A DNA stretch of 64,000 bases from Lineus longissimus (Eukaryota > Nemertea > Pilidiophora > Heteronemertea > Lineidae): positions 11,186,953 through 11,250,952 of the forward strand of contig NC_088324.1 in the NCBI RefSeq assembly GCF_910592395.1, given 5' to 3'. A program made the translations under genes and the position numbers. This document shows, piece by piece, positions 40,601 to 52,291 of this stretch. The notes beneath the pieces are model-generated. The model had not been told where the DNA came from. It saw nothing but the letters and a program-made list of their open reading frames with translations, and did no database searches. Positions within the stretch are counted from its first letter, which is position 1. Each line of letters begins with the position of its first letter.

Positions 40601-40693
40601 ATCGTTCAAACTGTGGCACCAAAGGCTGCCATATGGTTAGATGTTAATTCTTGTCCATTTCGCCAGGTAGAGCCACTTTATACACGCAAATAG
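37655..40693 (+). CDS. TREX-family 3'-5' DNA exonuclease with a long disordered insertion
   Basis: Two coding exons: 37655-37874 and 38238-40693, joined in phase 1 (ATGACAG|GTAAAT to TTTTTCAG|GTCTG), giving 891 residues. This is a DEDDh exonuclease of the TREX1/TREX2 type, which removes nucleotides from DNA 3' ends. Motif ExoI is FLDLEATGL (Asp11, Glu13). ExoII is LAHCGNRFDYPLL (Asp116). ExoIII is HRSEDDCITL (His850, Asp855), followed by WLDVNSCPF and a short end, with no C-terminal membrane segment like that of TREX1. Human TREX1 has about 65 residues between ExoII and ExoIII; here there are over 730. The insert (about 150-831) is rich in Ser, Asn, Thr, Lys with many SP/TP sites, a basic patch near 600-625 (TKRKPSD, KKVKKKLFE) that may be a nuclear signal, and one more ordered island (IIYWHDYFTEEFFKESLEM, about 672-690). 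Mammalian TREX genes lack coding introns. Confidence 0.9.
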
Positions 40694-41429
40694 GTCGGTT
40701 CGGAGAGGAGAGAATATGAAGGTCAAGGTCTTTCTCAGTTGATGCCTGACCAGTCGAGGGCAAATTTGTAAATAATTTTTCAGAAGACAGAATGCCCCCT
40801 TATCAGGTTGAGAAAATCAGTGCCAAAGTTCAAATTCCTTTCTATAGTTTTAAAAGCATACCCTTATGGTTCAAAATTCATATGGTTTGCGCGCACGTAT
40901 CTATGTACATCCATATGAACCATGAGTGAAAATGATATTGGACAATTGCAGGACTGTGGTTTGTCTATGTAAAAAACAATGTCTGGTCTATCTTATCTGC
41001 ATTGTTTATCTGAACAAATTTTGTGCTGGACCATGACCTTTTATTTATGAATAATGTGCATGTACCAATTTATATATATCTGTAGTTTCCATATACATTA
41101 ATTTCTTCCAGAACAAATTGCAGGTTAAACATTGTGGCCATACATCCTGTAAATCAGTCATAAATTTCTCAAATTGTTTTAGTTAAAAACATTATAATTC
41201 CTATCACTTGAGATAAGACTAGACAATTAGAGTCTTCAACTGATGATGATGAGAAAGATAATGGTGTGAAAAAAATGATTGCCTTATGACTTTTTCATCT
41301 CAGTAAAGTTCAAACTTTCATTGAGCACTGCAGATTTCAAATCAATTGAGAAAGACCTTGCCCTTGACCTAGTTTAATGATGTGGCACGAGGAGGTGTCA
41401 GTTGTTCACCTATTTATTTTGTGATATAT

Positions 41430-41435
41430 AATAAA
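41430..41435 (+). promoter_or_regulatory. Candidate polyadenylation signal of TREX
   Basis: AATAAA about 740 nt after the TREX stop codon, followed by T/G-richer sequence. It is the first canonical hexamer I see downstream. Confidence 0.35.
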
Positions 41436-44400
41436 AAAATCATGTATATATTGAATGCATTATCAGGTAATCAAAAACAACCCATTTTAGATTTCAATTG
41501 CATTGTGTTTGGCATGAAGTGAGGAAAGATCAAGTATAGATTTGAAATACATATTTGGAAAGATGTATATTTTGTGTGGAGATGGTTCATTCATATGGGG
41601 GAAAATTAGGAAGAGCGAAAGCATTTGAAATATAAAATGGGTTGGTTTCGAACCGCTTTTCTTCACGGTAATAAAAAATATTTCAATATTTTAGGATGCC
41701 CTGTCGAATGTTATTACAAGTTGTATAGATTGATGAAATGTATGAACACATAATGTAGATTCAGTGTTGGAAAGAATCACTGGAATTAACAGCTTACATG
41801 TGTATAAAAATTCCCAAATCCTTCTCAAGTATTGCTGAACTATCTGAATGGTCAGTTTATAAGTGCTGATCAGAGTTAGCCAAACATAACGCTTTCGACA
41901 TACCATTTTGTTATCACGATTTTCAGTGATTCTTTCCAATCCAGGTTTGCCTGAGAAAGTTTACCTGGCATTGTAACTGCACTTCCAGATTTTAGTTTTT
42001 ACACATAAGTTACAGAAATTGTTGGAATCTTGCTGTTTTATAACTGTACAAAACTTCTTTATATTGACTGTTTCCAGCTGTTCCACAAAAACTTTGTCTA
42101 AAAGAAACTGTTCATTTTACAAATTCTGCTTTTGCAGTGGGGTGGGGTTATTTTAACTCTACATGCTGAGAAAGTATTTATGATTTTAATGATCTTGAAG
42201 GATATTCCCATTGTCAATTGTCCTTTTCTGGCAAGGTCGGTTTTTGTTTTGGTACTTTTTATCACCGACTTGAAAATCTGTTTGTCCTCAAACCACTAAT
42301 ACATTTTAATACGCCACTTCTGATGATTTTCGTCCTTTGCTGGCTCTGTTAGCTGATTGGTCAGTTATGCGCGGATATTGGAATCAGGTGAATTAAAAGT
42401 GGTTTAAAGCAATCACCAAAAACTGATTTGAGATGTAGACAGCTCGAATACAGCAACATATGTAGTCATTGGGCCAAACAGTGTCCGCTGACACTCTGAA
42501 ATCCAACTTCCCACATGGAGATGGCACCTCGTTCAAAATATCACCTATTGTCAACAGTACATCTGTCGCTGACTTGAAGTATTCAGTGATCATGAAGGGA
42601 CAGGTGCAGACAATTAACTGTCACAACGGCGCCAGTTTTTCCTTGTATGCAATTTCAACGAGTGTGTAACTTCTGTTGTAGTGAAAAGGGAATGATGGTG
42701 GGCTGGGTGGCAGTCCCTAATTGAGACCCTTAACTGGAAAAATCAGTTTCAGGTCCCAAATTATGGGTGATGTAGTATACAAAATGGACCATTCTACTTC
42801 TAACCCTCTATGGTGACACGTAGAATCATACATGTAGAATCCCTTTCCCATCAAAATGAAGTTTCCAGATCACAACCTTTTGAAAATGTTGGCTTTCTGC
42901 TTGGAACTTCATTGTTTTATAGCCGGTCAAAAATGATATTAGTAAATGGAATTTTTAACTACTCATTCATATTTTCAGTTTTCTTTGGTTCTCATGTAGT
43001 TCTTAGTCCATATGAACTTCAAATAGCTATTTTGTATTCCAAGGCATAGTCATGACAAATTTAAAGGCCAGTTAAGTTTGAGATAGTGTGTGCTCAAAAT
43101 ATTTTGAAATCAAAATATCTTTCAAATGGAACATTTTATAATCAGCCATTCGGGGGAAAGGCCAAAGTGGAATCAGCTCTTAAAACTTCTTCCTTGAACA
43201 TACTTTATTTTTCACTTAAAAACTTTGGCATGACATTTTGGGCATCTTACTCAAAATTGTAATACTGACACGATCAGTTCTGTTTTTTGTGTGTGGTTAT
43301 GAAAGGAACTAATGAAGAAGTAACTTTGACGGTTATTTGTGTCTGACTGATTTTCAAACCGTCCTGCACCAATCCCCTGACTTATGTAGCTAATTGGTCT
43401 CACTCTAACTATCCAAAAGAGTATTAGATAATTCCAAAGTTTTGTTTTCGATACTTTTAGAGACAAGGATCAGAAAATCATGAGTTATCATTTTGTAATG
43501 CATGTCTCAACCAATTTAAAAAAAAATCTTTCTCTTTCGTCCAACTTCTTGTACTGAAATGATAGTTGAATTTTTGACAGCTTTGACAATCTGTCCATTA
43601 AGTGTCGTCTTTTGTAGTAAGAAGCATGTACGTCTTGCATGTAAACATTGTGTTATGTGTTTTAGCTGAAAATCTGAAAAGACAGGGCAGAAAAGGGAAC
43701 AGCCTGAAGAGGCAGGGTGCAGTATCCTGATGGAAATGCAATAGCCACTTGTGAAAAAGGTGGGGCAAAAAAATAAAATTGAGAAAAGACTTGGTGCTGC
43801 ACCCTACAAGAACTCTTTAGCTGAAACAGTAATGTTGGGTCTGTTTAGATTTTGATGTGACTTCAACTGTTAGAATACTGCTGGTGTTTTCGTCTTGGAA
43901 GCGAATCTTTCGTCTTGGAATCTTGAATATTGTACATGTAAGCGAAAAGACATTGGCTCATGCCAGTTTGAGAGAAAAGTACCCAAGATGTTGTCCATTC
44001 TGTACTTTACCAAGACCCCTGCAGTATAATATTCTTAAACATTGAAGGCCACATAGATTTGAAAAGGTTTTGGAGTGAAATGTTGTACAGGTCTAGTCAG
44101 GTTGTTTGTGTTTGAATTTTTGTGCTAGTACCTAGGTAAGTTTTAAAAAAAACATGAGTGTTCATATCTAAATAGATGATTTATCTTTAAAGAGAAATCC
44201 AGATAATTTTCTTTGAAAAAATGAATGGTGAACTTTATTTCTAATAATTGTAACACATCTGAATAACTGGCAATGTTTTATTGCATTTGAAACATGAGTA
44301 GTTTGTTTTCATCATGATTTTTGACTGCAATATGCTTTGAACTTTTGTGTTTTGTTCTTATAACCGTTGTAAGTTTGCCTTAACCTATCATGTTAAAGAT

Positions 44401-45412
44401 TGAACTAAAGCACACATGTCTTGAAAAGTTACCAAACTTTCTTGGTGTGTTTATGGTTAACCTTGACAGGCTATACAGTTGCAGTTATGAGTGTCTGTTT
44501 GTGTGCCTAATCATGTGCTTGTGATTTGATTGGTGAACATTTGTGCTAACTTCAGATTGTGTGGAAAATTTACTTAACGGTTCAAATTCTATTTCATTCC
44601 TTCTGCATCAATGCAAATGCATAGAGAATGCCTTCGATGCCTTTTATAAGGGAGATACACTCAAAATATACTTCATATGCACAAGTGAGTTGACAAGTGA
44701 ATTTTATTGCAGCCAATGTTGATTTTTACATAAGTCACTTGTCTGTAGGCTTATGACAGGTTTCTGTGGCGAGAAAGGTCCATCACCGCAACGTGCTATA
44801 AATATCAAACACGTTATATTTTATTGCAGTCCCAGTGATGAGTAATAAGGCTTGTGGGCGAGTTATCTTTTTTATTGCTCATTGCTGTGATAAATATCGC
44901 CCATCACTGTGGTGAAAGTCATACGTCAATATTTTAATTGAGAGAACGCCAGTATAAGAACACCAGACAATCAAATACTTTATTATTACCTAGTATAGTC
45001 ACATTGTATACTTTAAGCCCGGAAATAGCTGCTGCCATTTTGATAGTTCACAGAGAAAATAAACGGCATATGAAGAGTTCTGGGTTTATAGTGTCTAAGC
45101 GTATCAGAGATCACATGTATATCTTTTAACAATCACCCAGTCAGAATAAACAACAGGGTGTCTGAGAACAAAGTTCTATAATGTTCGTAAATTGATTTGG
45201 GTAGCATCTAACTCAGATTTGGTACGCTCGCTGATTAAAGCTTGTTATTTAGGTTCAACTGAACGTGAAAGTTTTGATAATCTTAACCTGACTCGTCAAG
45301 ATCTTTTTCAAGACACCCTGTGGTAAGGTAGTCCACCAACCTCGTCCCCTTGGTACTTTTATCCGTTCCGATCCTTGGGGACTGGGTTGATTCATTGTAG
45401 TTACTAGTCTTG

Positions 45413-45426
45413 TCACCAGGTGGCAT
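45413..45426 (+). promoter_or_regulatory. CTCF-like motif
   Basis: TCACCAGGTGGCAT resembles the bilaterian CTCF core CCACCAGGTGGCAG. A single match of this length can arise by chance. Confidence 0.25.
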
Positions 45427-48051
45427 TATATGTACAGTTCATGATCAAGTTTAACTTGAAAGTTTAATTAGAGAATTAGGTTGTTTCTTAGGTTGTTCTG
45501 GGTGGCTAAAATAGCTTGTCTTGTTGTATTTTTACCCCAATTTTTGACAAAAAATCCTTCATACGAGTACTTACTTTGTTCCCAAAAGAGTCCTGTGATT
45601 TGAATTAATACTTTCACCGCCAGCCTTTCACAACCCCCTCCCTAACCCTTTCTGCACCCCTGGAAAAAAATAACTGTATAAGGTGCAATAGCTTTCCAAA
45701 TACCAGAATCTGCCGAGATAACATTACTATCCCCCTGGTATCTTTTAATCTTTTGGTTTAAAAGTGTAAAAAAATTACCAAAATCACCCCTTTTCAGGCA
45801 TCCCTTGACCTACCAAATTCCTGAGGTCAGAATGGCGTGGCAGTGGATTGTAACAGAGAAAACATTTCAGTTGTTTTTCAAGAGTGAAACTAAGAAATGC
45901 TTGGCAATATTTTTTTTCGAAATGTATGTCTCTTCTTTGCCTTTGACCTAGTGGTGAGAAAAAATGTAGCTATTTTTTTGGTGTTGAAGGGCGACTTGTG
46001 GTGTACAGATGTAAAGATATATGTACCGGGAATCAAAATCTCAAATATTACAAATATTGTAGGAGAGCACTACAATGCACAACAATATGCTTCAGTGCAG
46101 CTGTTGGCAATTCAAACACTGTCAGCTGGATTCAAAGTACATGTACTTCAACTTCTACGGCCTTCATAGCACCTTGACTTTCAATCAATCAGTCAATCAA
46201 TCAATCACGCATTTCCATGATAACACCACTCTCAAAGCCACCTCTCCAAAGTAATGAGCTTTGATGTCAAGAGAATTCAAAGTGCTTTGACTCTGTCAAC
46301 AGAATATATGATCCGTTATAATCTGATCTGAACAAAATTGTCATGAAGTAATCTGCTCTATAAGTGAAGTTCAGAGTCAAAGGTTGAAAAGCTTAGTGTT
46401 TTGAAGGAAATTGTAAATAAGTCACGCAGTTATACCTTACACCAGACACAGTAGAAGGACACCTAAATGATTATATTTGAAGAATATTTTCACGGTCACT
46501 TCTGTAGGGGAAATCTGCAGTGATGGATGTTAGAATTGTACTCGTACTAGTACTTTCTACTACTATATACTGACCTCATTCAACCCCTGCATTGCCATTG
46601 GGTGGGCTATTATCGGGTATGTTCTCTGCCTACCTTACTCTTTGGGATAATACCCCCCCCCCCCTACATAGGTTTGTTGAAAATGTGAGCAGTACTTAGG
46701 TGTGTCTTCTTTACCTGTTTGACTGGGGGTCGAGTGAGTTAAGGAGGTCTATTGGTAGGAGCCGTCAGGTCTGCTTGGTGGTGTCTAGGTGACTAATAGG
46801 GGAACGGTCAGGAGAGATCTGTTGATAAAAAGATGCCTGCTCATAGCAGGAATAGTTCTGCTGTACCAGAGAGACCTATAGGTGACTTGCTGAACATCAA
46901 CCGAGCCCTGACGACACCTGCCCATTGTCCCATTTTTAGGTTCTTTTCTTTTTACTGCAATACTTTCAATTTATTGTCATATAATTGTGAATCTATCAAA
47001 CAAGAGGTCTTACCAAATCATTTCAGATTGGTAGCATATTTTCCTCAAAGGACAGTTTAGTTATTGTTCAGCCCATAGGTGGTAGCTCAGTCACTTTAGG
47101 TTTACACAAGGAGTGTTGAATAATTTAGTGTGCTAGGCTCATATGACCAGTGCTCTTTTTATTTCCGACAAAAACACCCTGGAGAATCAGGTCCCCAGAT
47201 TGCTGAGAATCTTATCTTGATCTTGGGTATTCAAAGAAGGCCTTCCCACTTAACGAGCAGGCTGCCCGGGATAGCGCTGCTTGGGTCTTGGGGGAATGAT
47301 TTTCCAGGGTGAAAATTGTATTGAAAAGACCAAAACATTTTGAGAGGAAAACAGGTGTGTGCTTGGTTTTTAAAAAATGGTGGGAAATTTGGACAAATTC
47401 AGAATATAATGTCAAAAATATCCTCTTTTTATGTGACCTGAATTTGAACGATCGGAACATTTTACAAAAACTTCAGTTGGTGGGTGAACAACTTTTGCTG
47501 GGTGGTTCAAGTACGTTCTTAGCAAGGGCCCGGAGAAATTAACCCAGAAAAGCTGAAATGCACTTTCAAAATTGACCAATTTGCCCCTGTATCTTTTGAA
47601 ATCCTGGCACTGCTATGACATTAAGCTAGTTACGTAATATTTCAGAGACAAGCTTTGAACATGATGGCATTTTTATCTTGATGACATTCTCAAAAATGAG
47701 GCAGTTTACAGTATCGATTGGAAATTTTGGATGTATAGTGATTTTTCTTAGAAATATTTTTGGTCCTCTTCAGCTGGTTTTTTTAGTAAGAATCGTCTTC
47801 ATGAAGCAATTGCTATCACCTGTCAAACGAGAGAAAAGAAGATTTCTTCAGGTTCACTGTATTGCACTAAGTATGTTTTTAATAAAGTAGTGCATTTATT
47901 ATCAATTAATGATTGCTTTTATATTCATATGTGCCTCAAGTGAGTAAAATGCTGCTCCCCCTCCTGTGATTGAAACTCCTTACACAAACAGGGACGAAAT
48001 CACAGCCGGAATTCTGAGATGGGATCAATTTGTGTAGGCCCAAAAACTCAT

Positions 48052-48140
48052 TACAGTTGTAGAACCTCTCTATTAAAGACACCTTCGGGACTGACGTGTG
48101 CAGTCATTAATACAGGTGTCCTGATTAGAGAGGTCAAATT
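48052..48140. mobile_element. AACCTCTCT-type MITE, copy 2
   Basis: A short palindromic copy: ACAGTTGTAGAACCTCTCTA at the left, and GGTGTCCTGATTAGAGAGGT at the right, which is the complement of the start with mismatches. Confidence 0.6.
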
Positions 48141-48321
48141 GGACTGGAAACTTGGGACTAGAACTAGTGTATTTGGCCGGCAAGTGCCAAGTCCCTTTGT
48201 TTGATACATATTATGACACTTATGCCTGGTATGAAAGCCAATATTCCAATCAATGATAATAATAAAAACCAATTATACAATCAATTTCAGAACCCACTGT
48301 AAAATTAATAGCAATTACGAC

Positions 48322-48996
48322 GGTGGTGCTGTCTCGCGGCAGAAAATAGAACTGAAATGTTCGACCGAAACCTTTAGTTCCACGTAGTGCCGTCTTGCGG
48401 CAGAAAATAGAACAAATCTTCGACCAAAACCTTCAGTTCTACGTTTTCCCGCAAGACAGCGCCACTGTCGTGTAAGCCAATTTCCATTGAAATTCCGCCT
48501 GTTCTTTTGGGCAGATAGGCTTAATGTAATTAGACTTATGTTGGGATATTAACGGGGTATTTAGCTCTACCCGCTTAGAAATAAGCAACAAAGGTCCATC
48601 GTTTTTCATCTTCTTCCCCTCTTGGACAAAGGTTCACTTCTAGACATCTTCATGGATGAGATGGTTGTGACGATGGAATGGGGGCTGGGCCTGGGCAAAC
48701 CAGTCCAACAAAACCCAACCAAGCAATAACTGGAAATTTTCTCGTCAATATGGCCGTGACTGAGCTGTCTTGATTATTCTATGGTTTCCCTGCTGATGGA
48801 ACAAATATTTTGCATTATATTGTTGTCCTTGAGGTTGTGACAGTTTCTAGCGGAGACTGTGTTACAGTCCCAACATAAGTCTAATTACATTAAGCCTATC
48901 TGCCCAAAAGAACAGGCGGAATTTCAATGGAAATTGGCTTACACGACAGTGGCGCTGTATTGCGGGAAAACGCAGAACTGAAGGTTTTGGTCGAAG
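48322..48996. mobile_element. Foldback element with tandem repeats in one arm
   Basis: Arms of about 128 bp (48418-48545 and 48869-48996) are reverse complements: AAAACCTTCAGTTCTACGTT, GCAAGACAGCGCCACTGTCG, TAAGCCAATTTCCATTGAAA and GACTTATGTTGGGA on the left all recur inverted on the right. The loop is about 320 bp. Just outside the left arm, a unit of about 65 bp (CGGCAGAAAATAGAAC, TTCGACC-AAACCTT-AGTTC) is tandemly repeated. CGGTGGTGCTGTCTCGCGG at 48321-48339 is itself an inverted match to the GCAAGACAGCGCCACTG block, so the left side is a nested hairpin. No coding sequence is present. Confidence 0.75.
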
Positions 48997-49942
48997 GGCC
49001 GTTGCAGCAGACAATAACAGTACTGCAATATTTTGTCCTTTGTACTATTTATAGCCCACAAGGTCATTTGAATAAGATATTGATGACGTTTTAGTCACGT
49101 GACAGTCGGACATCGACACTACACTTATTCTACGCATTTGAGCTTATTTCAAAGTCAATTATCTTTGACCCTGCATTGTTTTTAGCATGAACGATACCAT
49201 AGAGTCAGAGAGAGAAATATTCAAAACAATTATGTAGTATTTCCAACACTCGGACATGTGCCAGATTGAATCCAACTGCCCTAGTTATAAAGCCAGAATC
49301 CATTACCAAACCGCATGTTTGTCCGACATTGCCTGCAATTCAGCGATGGGGAAATAGAGGGCAGCAGCTGCAGTGACCTCATTATCGCGGCATTATGTCT
49401 CATGACGACAGGGACAATGTCACAACCCAAGTATAATCTACATCACAGGTTGTGACGCTGTTCCAACCAATACAAGATAAAGGTCAATTTTAGGCTGGAG
49501 TATACTTTAGAATACTAACAGTCGTCGGGACACATAACGGGTGGTCGGGACGGCTTTGGTGGTCCCGTCCTTATCGGCGGCATCTACTCAACTGGGTTGT
49601 GGTTGTGCTGGAACTGTTTTAACAGCTACAAAGACAAGACATAATTTCTATCTTATTCCCTTTCTTTTGAAGCGCGGATTATTTAATATTTCCATTTGTC
49701 TCAAAGTGGTTTTCTCGAGACAAAGTCACAACCAGAATACAGTGATCAGTAACGGTTACATTTACAGGAGCAAAATGTCTTTTCGTCGAACATTCTGATG
49801 AAGACAAATAACAATAAAGTACAAATATTAGTTATTTTTAATCAAGATTGTTATAATCCTCCCTTTCAACAATTTCATGTCATTTTAGCCTGCACACTGC
49901 AGAGTTTGTCTCTTGCTCTGTTCATATCTAGTAGCCTAACCG

Positions 49943-49948
49943 TTTATT
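49943..49948 (-). promoter_or_regulatory. Candidate polyadenylation signal of DARS2
   Basis: AATAAA on the minus strand only about 30 nt beyond the DARS2 stop codon, which would give a very short 3' untranslated region. Confidence 0.45.
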
Positions 49949-49979
49949 GACAATTTGCCATGGTGTCGAATCACTGATC

Positions 49980-52291
49980 TCAATCCTTTGAAGCGATATG
50001 ATAATAGTCCATTTCGTCCTGTGATATACTTGTTGGGGCTTTGCTCAGCAGGTCCTTGCCGTCCAGGGACTTGGGGAATGCGATCACGTCTCGTATACTC
50101 TTGGCACCACAAACTATCGCAAAGAGACGATCCAGACCTGGAAATTTAACATGCCGATATTTAGAGCTGCATTACTTAATCTGGAAATGTATCATGCCTA
50201 CTCCTTGAAGTTTGAAATGAGGATCCCCTGATCCTTGCATCTTTAATCATAAATCAACAATCAAAAGGTTAGAAAGGATTGAAATGTTGTCTTCTCTGGA
50301 TAAATATTTAGAGCAGTACTGATAAACCCAAGCCGACCCATCCAATGCTGTGATGTTTGCAGCTATTAGGCATTTTATAACATCCATCTGAACTCCTCAG
50401 AAAGATGACTCTGCAGTCAGCACCACGTACCAGCCGGGTAGTTTTGCCAATACCCTACTGCCCTCTTGATCAGGCCTCGCCGACAGCGGAGGAACTTTAT
50501 ATCTTACCTAGAGCTATTCCGCCATGAGGAGGGCAGCCAAACTCCAGAGCTTCTAGCAAGTGACTCAACTGACTTGAATCCTCCTGGAAGAGACAAAAAC
50601 TCAATGTATAGTAATGACAATACAGCAGAACCTACCCTTGCAACTGACAAATGCTGTCCTTAATTGAGATGTGTCCTGCTTATAGAGGTTAGTTTCAATG
50701 GACAAATTTAGGACCAATTCAGAAGTGGTATTCCCTCTTTGCCATCTCTGTAACCTTCTGAGTAATCCATCTTGCCCACCAAGTCTTTGACACCACGAGA
50801 CTGCTACAAAGATATCAGCTATACATGACACAAAGATCATGGAGGCTGAGTATCGGGCTGATGTTGGCATTACTAGACACTCTTGAAAACTATATGATTT
50901 TCTATCTATCAGGTATTCACACTGACCTTAAGAACTTCCTCGAGGACATACTTCTGTAATTCAGAGTCGTGGATTCGTATACTACCACCTCCTATCTCCT
51001 GGCCATTCAAGACAAGATCATAATGCTGGCTGCGAATCTGAAACCAAAAACGAATCAAAAGAATTAAATTACTCTGTTAAAGAGGGAACATACATGTATG
51101 CACACTTCAGCTTTTTGGGATATCTTGGGATGATCGGTCTCATGGTTATATCTTATCTTATCTAAATGTAATTGAAAATTCCTAAAAATGCCTACCTTTT
51201 CTGGTTGTGTCTTCAAGAGATGAGCATCATCGGGATGAGCAGCAGTGAATGGGTGATGAACTGATTCCAGGCCCTCTAAAGAAGACGATATCACAAATAA
51301 TTATACGTGAAAATTTTCCAAATTTAGTAGAACCTCTCTATTATGGACACCCTTATGACTGACAGAATAGTGATGTCCTCAATAGAGAGGTGTCACATTC
51401 AATAAAAGTGCCCTCTAGCAGAACAGAAGAAATCACTCGTATAGCGAGGGTGTCGCACTAAAAGTGGTGTCTGCTCCAGAATGTTTTATGGTACACTGAT
51501 GGAAGATTGGAGCTGTAGTTTTTTTGGGCAGATTCATTGGATCTCGATGTTGCCTGGATTCAGATTACATGTCTCAGCCACCAAAACTCACCACCTCACC
51601 AGGTATTCTAAGGAGTAGTAATTTGAGTTCAAGGCGAATCGATGAGATGTCAGCACCCAGACATTTCACTAGCTTCAGCCGGCGCACGATTTAGGGCTCT
51701 GGTGCAAGATATCAATGCATAGAATACCAACCTTGACCATCCTCCCTCGGCAGGAACAATGGGAAACCTTGGACCCACAGGAAGTTATCGGCAGTAGGAT
51801 CTCGGAGGGTGAGGCCTTTCTCTTCCAAAAGGTCAGCAGCCTTTAGTCGAATCTTGCCCATTACTTTGCACTGAAAATACAGAATTATCCAAGTAACTAA
51901 CTCTGTGACGCATATCCCAGTTAGATATCTCAATGTCCCTGGTTAAAGTTATAACTTTGAAAGCTGTACTGTCTCTTTGGGACAATACTGAGTGACTTAT
52001 ACTGTAGGAGGAAACCTGTGCTCGTCAGGAAGAGTCACTATCAGTACTATGAGATAGGAGAAACACCTATCAGTGATTTTGCATACCTAACTTGACCTAA
52101 CTGGCTCCTCCCTAAAGTCTCCTTTAAAAACTTACAGTTTCATTTGTTTTGCCAGCTGCGAAGACTATGACATCATGTGGCTCAATCTGTAAGACGTCCT
52201 TCAATTCTCCAATCGTCTCTTTGGACATGTGTTTGGTTATCGGGCCCTGCCAGTTGCCATCTTCCTTCACTCGGATAACGCTCGTTGGTAC
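49980..52291 (-). CDS. DARS2: Mitochondrial aspartyl-tRNA synthetase, C-terminal exons
   Basis: Six exons on the minus strand: 52136-52291, 51732-51870, 51196-51275, 50927-51037, 50508-50583, 49980-50137. All phases agree, giving the last 239 residues and the stop. Class II, bacterial-type AspRS that charges mitochondrial tRNA-Asp. Diagnostic stretches in order: [78 protein letters not shown] (class II motif 3, with the ATP-binding Arg), and [10 protein letters not shown] near the end. The first exon ([18 protein letters not shown]) is the end of the GAD insertion domain. The N-terminal half (anticodon-binding domain, motifs 1 and 2) should lie at higher coordinates, but no exon for it was recognised in the next 11.7 kb. 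Two MITE copies and one dispersed repeat lie in the introns. Confidence 0.93.
50622..50690. mobile_element. AACCTCTCT-type MITE, copy 3 (DARS2 intron)
   Basis: A diverged copy: ACAGCAGAACCTACCCTTGC at the left and GTCCTGCTTATAGAGGTTA at the right, 40 bp from a DARS2 exon. Confidence 0.45.
51326..51395. mobile_element. AACCTCTCT-type MITE, copy 4 (DARS2 intron)
   Basis: AGTAGAACCTCTCTATTATG at the left and GTCCTCAATAGAGAGGTGT at the right form an inverted pair around about 30 bp. Confidence 0.6.
51990..52135 (-). repeat. Dispersed repeat, copy 2 (DARS2 intron)
   Basis: Reverse-complement match to 28821-28935. On the minus strand it begins TTTTTAAAGGAGACTTTAGG directly at the donor GTAAGT of the DARS2 exon ending at 52136, so its edge sits within a few bases of the splice site. 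Confidence 0.5.

Larger units (their letters stand above)
41440..48300. other. Long gene-poor stretch
   Basis: I see no exon that I can support. Contents noted: a CTCF-like site (45413-45426), a TCAA-type short tandem run (about 46175-46206), a C12 tract (46653-46664), and one AACCTCTCT-type MITE (48052-48140). A reading frame at 45897-46169 (90 codons from ATG) lacks any recognisable domain. Confidence 0.4.
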
